Of a stretch of 6,809 nucleotides of DNA, positions 5,373-6,809 are shown one piece after another; positions within the stretch are counted from its first letter, which is position 1; each line of letters opens with the position of its first letter. Below the pieces are notes generated by a model. It did no database searches and was not told the DNA's origin. It saw only the letters and a program-made list of their open reading frames with translations. Location: NCBI GenBank assembly GCA_012961305.1, contig DTZQ01000267.1, forward strand, positions 1 through 6,809. The letters are read 5' to 3'. Position numbers and translations under genes: made by a program. The stretch comes from Armatimonadota bacterium. GTDB taxonomy: Bacteria; Armatimonadota; UBA10988; DTZQ01.

Positions 5373-6719
5373 TTACGCTCCCCGAGTCAGCCAGGGTATT
5401 TCGCGACCTCGTGGCCCTCGCCCTCGCTTCTCCATCTGGGTCAATTGCTTAAACATCTTCTTCATCTGCCGAAACTGGCGCAGGAGTTCGTTGACCTCCT
5501 GTACACTCGTACCGCTGCCCCGGGCAATTCGGGCCCGGCGACTCCCCTTGATTATTTCCGGATGCCTCCGTTCTTCCTCAGTCATGGAACTGATAATGGC
5601 ATCCATCCGCTTGAGTTTGCGTTCGTCAATCTCTATCGGCCCCGCCATCTTAAAGCCGGGGAGAAAAGACAAAATCTGCTCCAAGGGACCCAATTTGGTA
5701 ACCTCCCGCAACTGACGACGGAAATCATTGAGGTCTAAAGTGTCGGTGCGAATTTTCCGCTCCAGTTCCCAAGCCAGTTCCTGGTCGAACTCCTGCTCCG
5801 CCCGCTCGATGAGCGAAAGTACATCCCCCAGGCCTAAAATGCGGGAGGCAATGCGGTCCGCATGAAACACCTCCAAGTCATCGAGTTTCTCACCCATGCC
5901 GATAAAACGGATGGGCTTGCCGGTCACGGCTCGAATAGATAGGGCGGCTCCACCCCGCGCATCTCCGTCCAACTTGGTCAGAATGAACCCATCCACTCCG
6001 ACGGTCTCATCGAACTGGGTGGCCACATTGACCGCGTCTTGACCCGTCATGGCGTCCAGAACCAGCCACGTAGCCTGCGGGGACACCGCCTCCCGAATGG
6101 CCCGCAGTTCCTCCATCATATATTCGTCAATGTGCAAACGTCCGGAAGTATCAATAATGAGCAAGTCGTGACCTTCCCTGCGGGCCTGACTCAAAGCCGC
6201 GCGGGCAATGTGGGCTGGTTCCGTTCGCTCTCCCAGCGAAAATACCGGCAGCCGGGCCTGCTTGCCCAGCACTTCCAACTGCTTAATTGCGGCCGGACGG
6301 TGCACATCTGTCGCCGTTAGCAACGGTTTGCGACCTCGCTTGCGGTAATACACTCCCAGTTTGGCAGCGGTTGTCGTCTTGCCTCCACCCTGCAAACCTG
6401 CCAGCAGCAGCACCGCTACTTCGCCACTCCGCAGGCGGAACCCCTCTTCCTCCTCGCCCCCAAGGAGCCGGATTAACTCTTCATGCACAATTTTAACCAA
6501 CTGCTGGCCAGGAGTAAGGCTTTTCAGCACCTCCTGTCCCACCGCTCGCTTCCGAACTTGGGCGATAAAATCCTTAACTACCCGAAAGTTGACATCGGCC
6601 TCCAACAGCACCAGCCGAATTTGCCGCAGGCCCTCTTGAACATCAACCTCCGTCAGTTTGCCCTTGCCCCGCAGGTTCTTAAATATCCCGTAGAGGCGTT
6701 CCGAAAGGCCCTCAAACAT
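5373..6719 (-). CDS. ffh: Signal recognition particle protein Ffh (SRP54 homologue)
   Basis: Ffh is the GTPase that binds 4.5S/6S RNA and signal sequences and delivers ribosomes to the membrane through FtsY. The 448 residues show the N domain (1-90), the G domain with GLQGGGKTTT (108-117), DVHRPAA (138-144), DTSGRL (190-195), TKLDGDARGG (248-257) and IGMGEKLDDLEVF (273-285), and the methionine-containing M domain (about 325-430) with the RNA-binding SRRARIARGSGTSVQEVN (393-410). Small departures are Gly in the P-loop where Ser is common, Ser instead of Ala in DTAGR, and His instead of Tyr in DVYRP. The ATG at 6719 is chosen because AGGTGA lies 5 nt upstream and MFEGLSERL is the usual start. 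The GTG at 6728 (three residues longer) lies inside that Shine-Dalgarno. The GC-balanced coding style matches its neighbours. Confidence 0.97.
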   Translation of the reverse strand: MFEGLSERLYGIFKNLRGKGKLTEVDVQEGLRQIRLVLLEADVNFRVVKDFIAQVRKRAVGQEVLKSLTPGQQLVKIVHEELIRLLGGEEEEGFRLRSGEVAVLLLAGLQGGGKTTTAAKLGVYYRKRGRKPLLTATDVHRPAAIKQLEVLGKQARLPVFSLGERTEPAHIARAALSQARREGHDLLIIDTSGRLHIDEYMMEELRAIREAVSPQATWLVLDAMTGQDAVNVATQFDETVGVDGFILTKLDGDARGGAALSIRAVTGKPIRFIGMGEKLDDLEVFHADRIASRILGLGDVLSLIERAEQEFDQELAWELERKIRTDTLDLNDFRRQLREVTKLGPLEQILSFLPGFKMAGPIEIDERKLKRMDAIISSMTEEERRHPEIIKGSRRARIARGSGTSVQEVNELLRQFRQMKKMFKQLTQMEKRGRGPRGREIPWLTRGA

Positions 6720-6723
6720 GTTT

Positions 6724-6731
6724 CTCACCTT
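6724..6731 (-). promoter_or_regulatory. Ribosome binding site deciding the ffh start
   Basis: AAGGTGAG followed by a short spacer to the ATG at 6719. The alternative GTG codon (6726-6728) is part of this motif itself and has no Shine-Dalgarno of its own, which argues for the ATG. Confidence 0.65.
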
Positions 6732-6751
6732 GTATGCGTGATACGTGATGC
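6732..6751. repeat. GTGATRC heptamer tandem repeat upstream of ffh
   Basis: On the + strand, GTGATAC (6738-6744) is followed directly by GTGATGC (6745-6751), and a shortened copy GTATGC (6732-6737) precedes them. It ends one base before the ffh Shine-Dalgarno. It may be a short tandem repeat, a protein-binding site, or the edge of a larger dispersed repeat; two and a partial copies are too few to decide. Confidence 0.45.
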
Positions 6752-6809
6752 CTGAACAACCACCATACTACACCCCGATGCAGGCCACACCCCCTTTCAC
6801 CGCGATACA
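6752..6809 (-). other. Edge region upstream of ffh, no gene identified
   Basis: On the minus strand one frame is open from the edge to a TAG at 6768-6770 (about 13 codons), so this may be the tail of an upstream gene, but the residues match nothing I recognise, including YlxM or FtsY, the usual neighbours. I found no convincing promoter for ffh: no TTGACA/TATAAT pair with proper spacing. Confidence 0.3.

Noticed and set aside
5245..5738. Two overlapping plus-strand open frames of about 155 codons opposite ffh and rpsP
   Set aside because: They overlap each other in different frames and run antisense to two highly conserved genes; no protein family is recognisable.
6768..6809. Possible C-terminal tail of a gene upstream of ffh
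   Set aside because: Only about 13 codons, with no match to YlxM, FtsY or anything else I recognise; other frames are equally open over this length.

Overview
The window is a single block of genes, all on the minus strand, and looks like a chromosomal housekeeping locus. Read 5'->3' on the minus strand (right to left here) the order is ffh, rpsP, khpA (KH-domain protein), rimM, trmD, rplS, lepB, rnhB, yraN and comM. The last gene runs off the left edge. The genes are tightly packed: gaps are 8-26 bp from ffh through lepB, and 11 bp between yraN and comM. Only two gaps are larger, lepB-rnhB and rnhB-yraN, and both fall after the ribosome/tRNA part of the cluster. I saw no frameshift, tRNA, rRNA, CRISPR array or complete insertion sequence.

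Organism: the order ffh-rpsP-KH-rimM-trmD-rplS-(lepB)-rnhB followed by yraN-comM is the classic Firmicutes arrangement, and the lepB and yraN/comM neighbours point to the class Clostridia. Mid-to-high GC by eye and Arg/Glu-rich proteins would suit a Moorella/Desulfotomaculum-type lineage. That placement is inference; the sequence alone does not fix a genus. Compared with Bacillus subtilis, no ylqD lies between the KH gene and rimM, and no rbgA (ylqF) lies between rplS and rnhB. Upstream of ffh only 90 bp are visible.

How the genes fit together: ffh encodes the protein of the signal recognition particle, and lepB encodes the peptidase that cleaves exported proteins, so the two ends of the secretion route are in one cluster. 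rpsP, rimM, rplS, trmD and khpA serve ribosome structure, 30S maturation, tRNA m1G37 methylation and RNA binding. rnhB, yraN and comM form a nucleic-acid group (RNA/DNA hybrid removal, a nuclease-fold protein, a AAA+ helicase-like ATPase linked to natural transformation).

Most worth a second look: (1) a 60-bp element at 2301-2360 filling the lepB-rnhB gap, with 12-bp imperfect terminal inverted repeats (10 of 12 match) and two internal hairpins. It abuts the rnhB ATG and leaves that gene without a visible Shine-Dalgarno site. (2) A ComM protein in which all four cysteines of the usual zinc-binding CPCG...CxC segment are replaced without any length change. (3) GTGATRC heptamer repeats just upstream of ffh. 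(4) A LepB with an additional N-terminal membrane segment and an insert after the catalytic serine box. I did not find a convincing new multi-gene system; the strongest novelty candidate is the 60-bp element.
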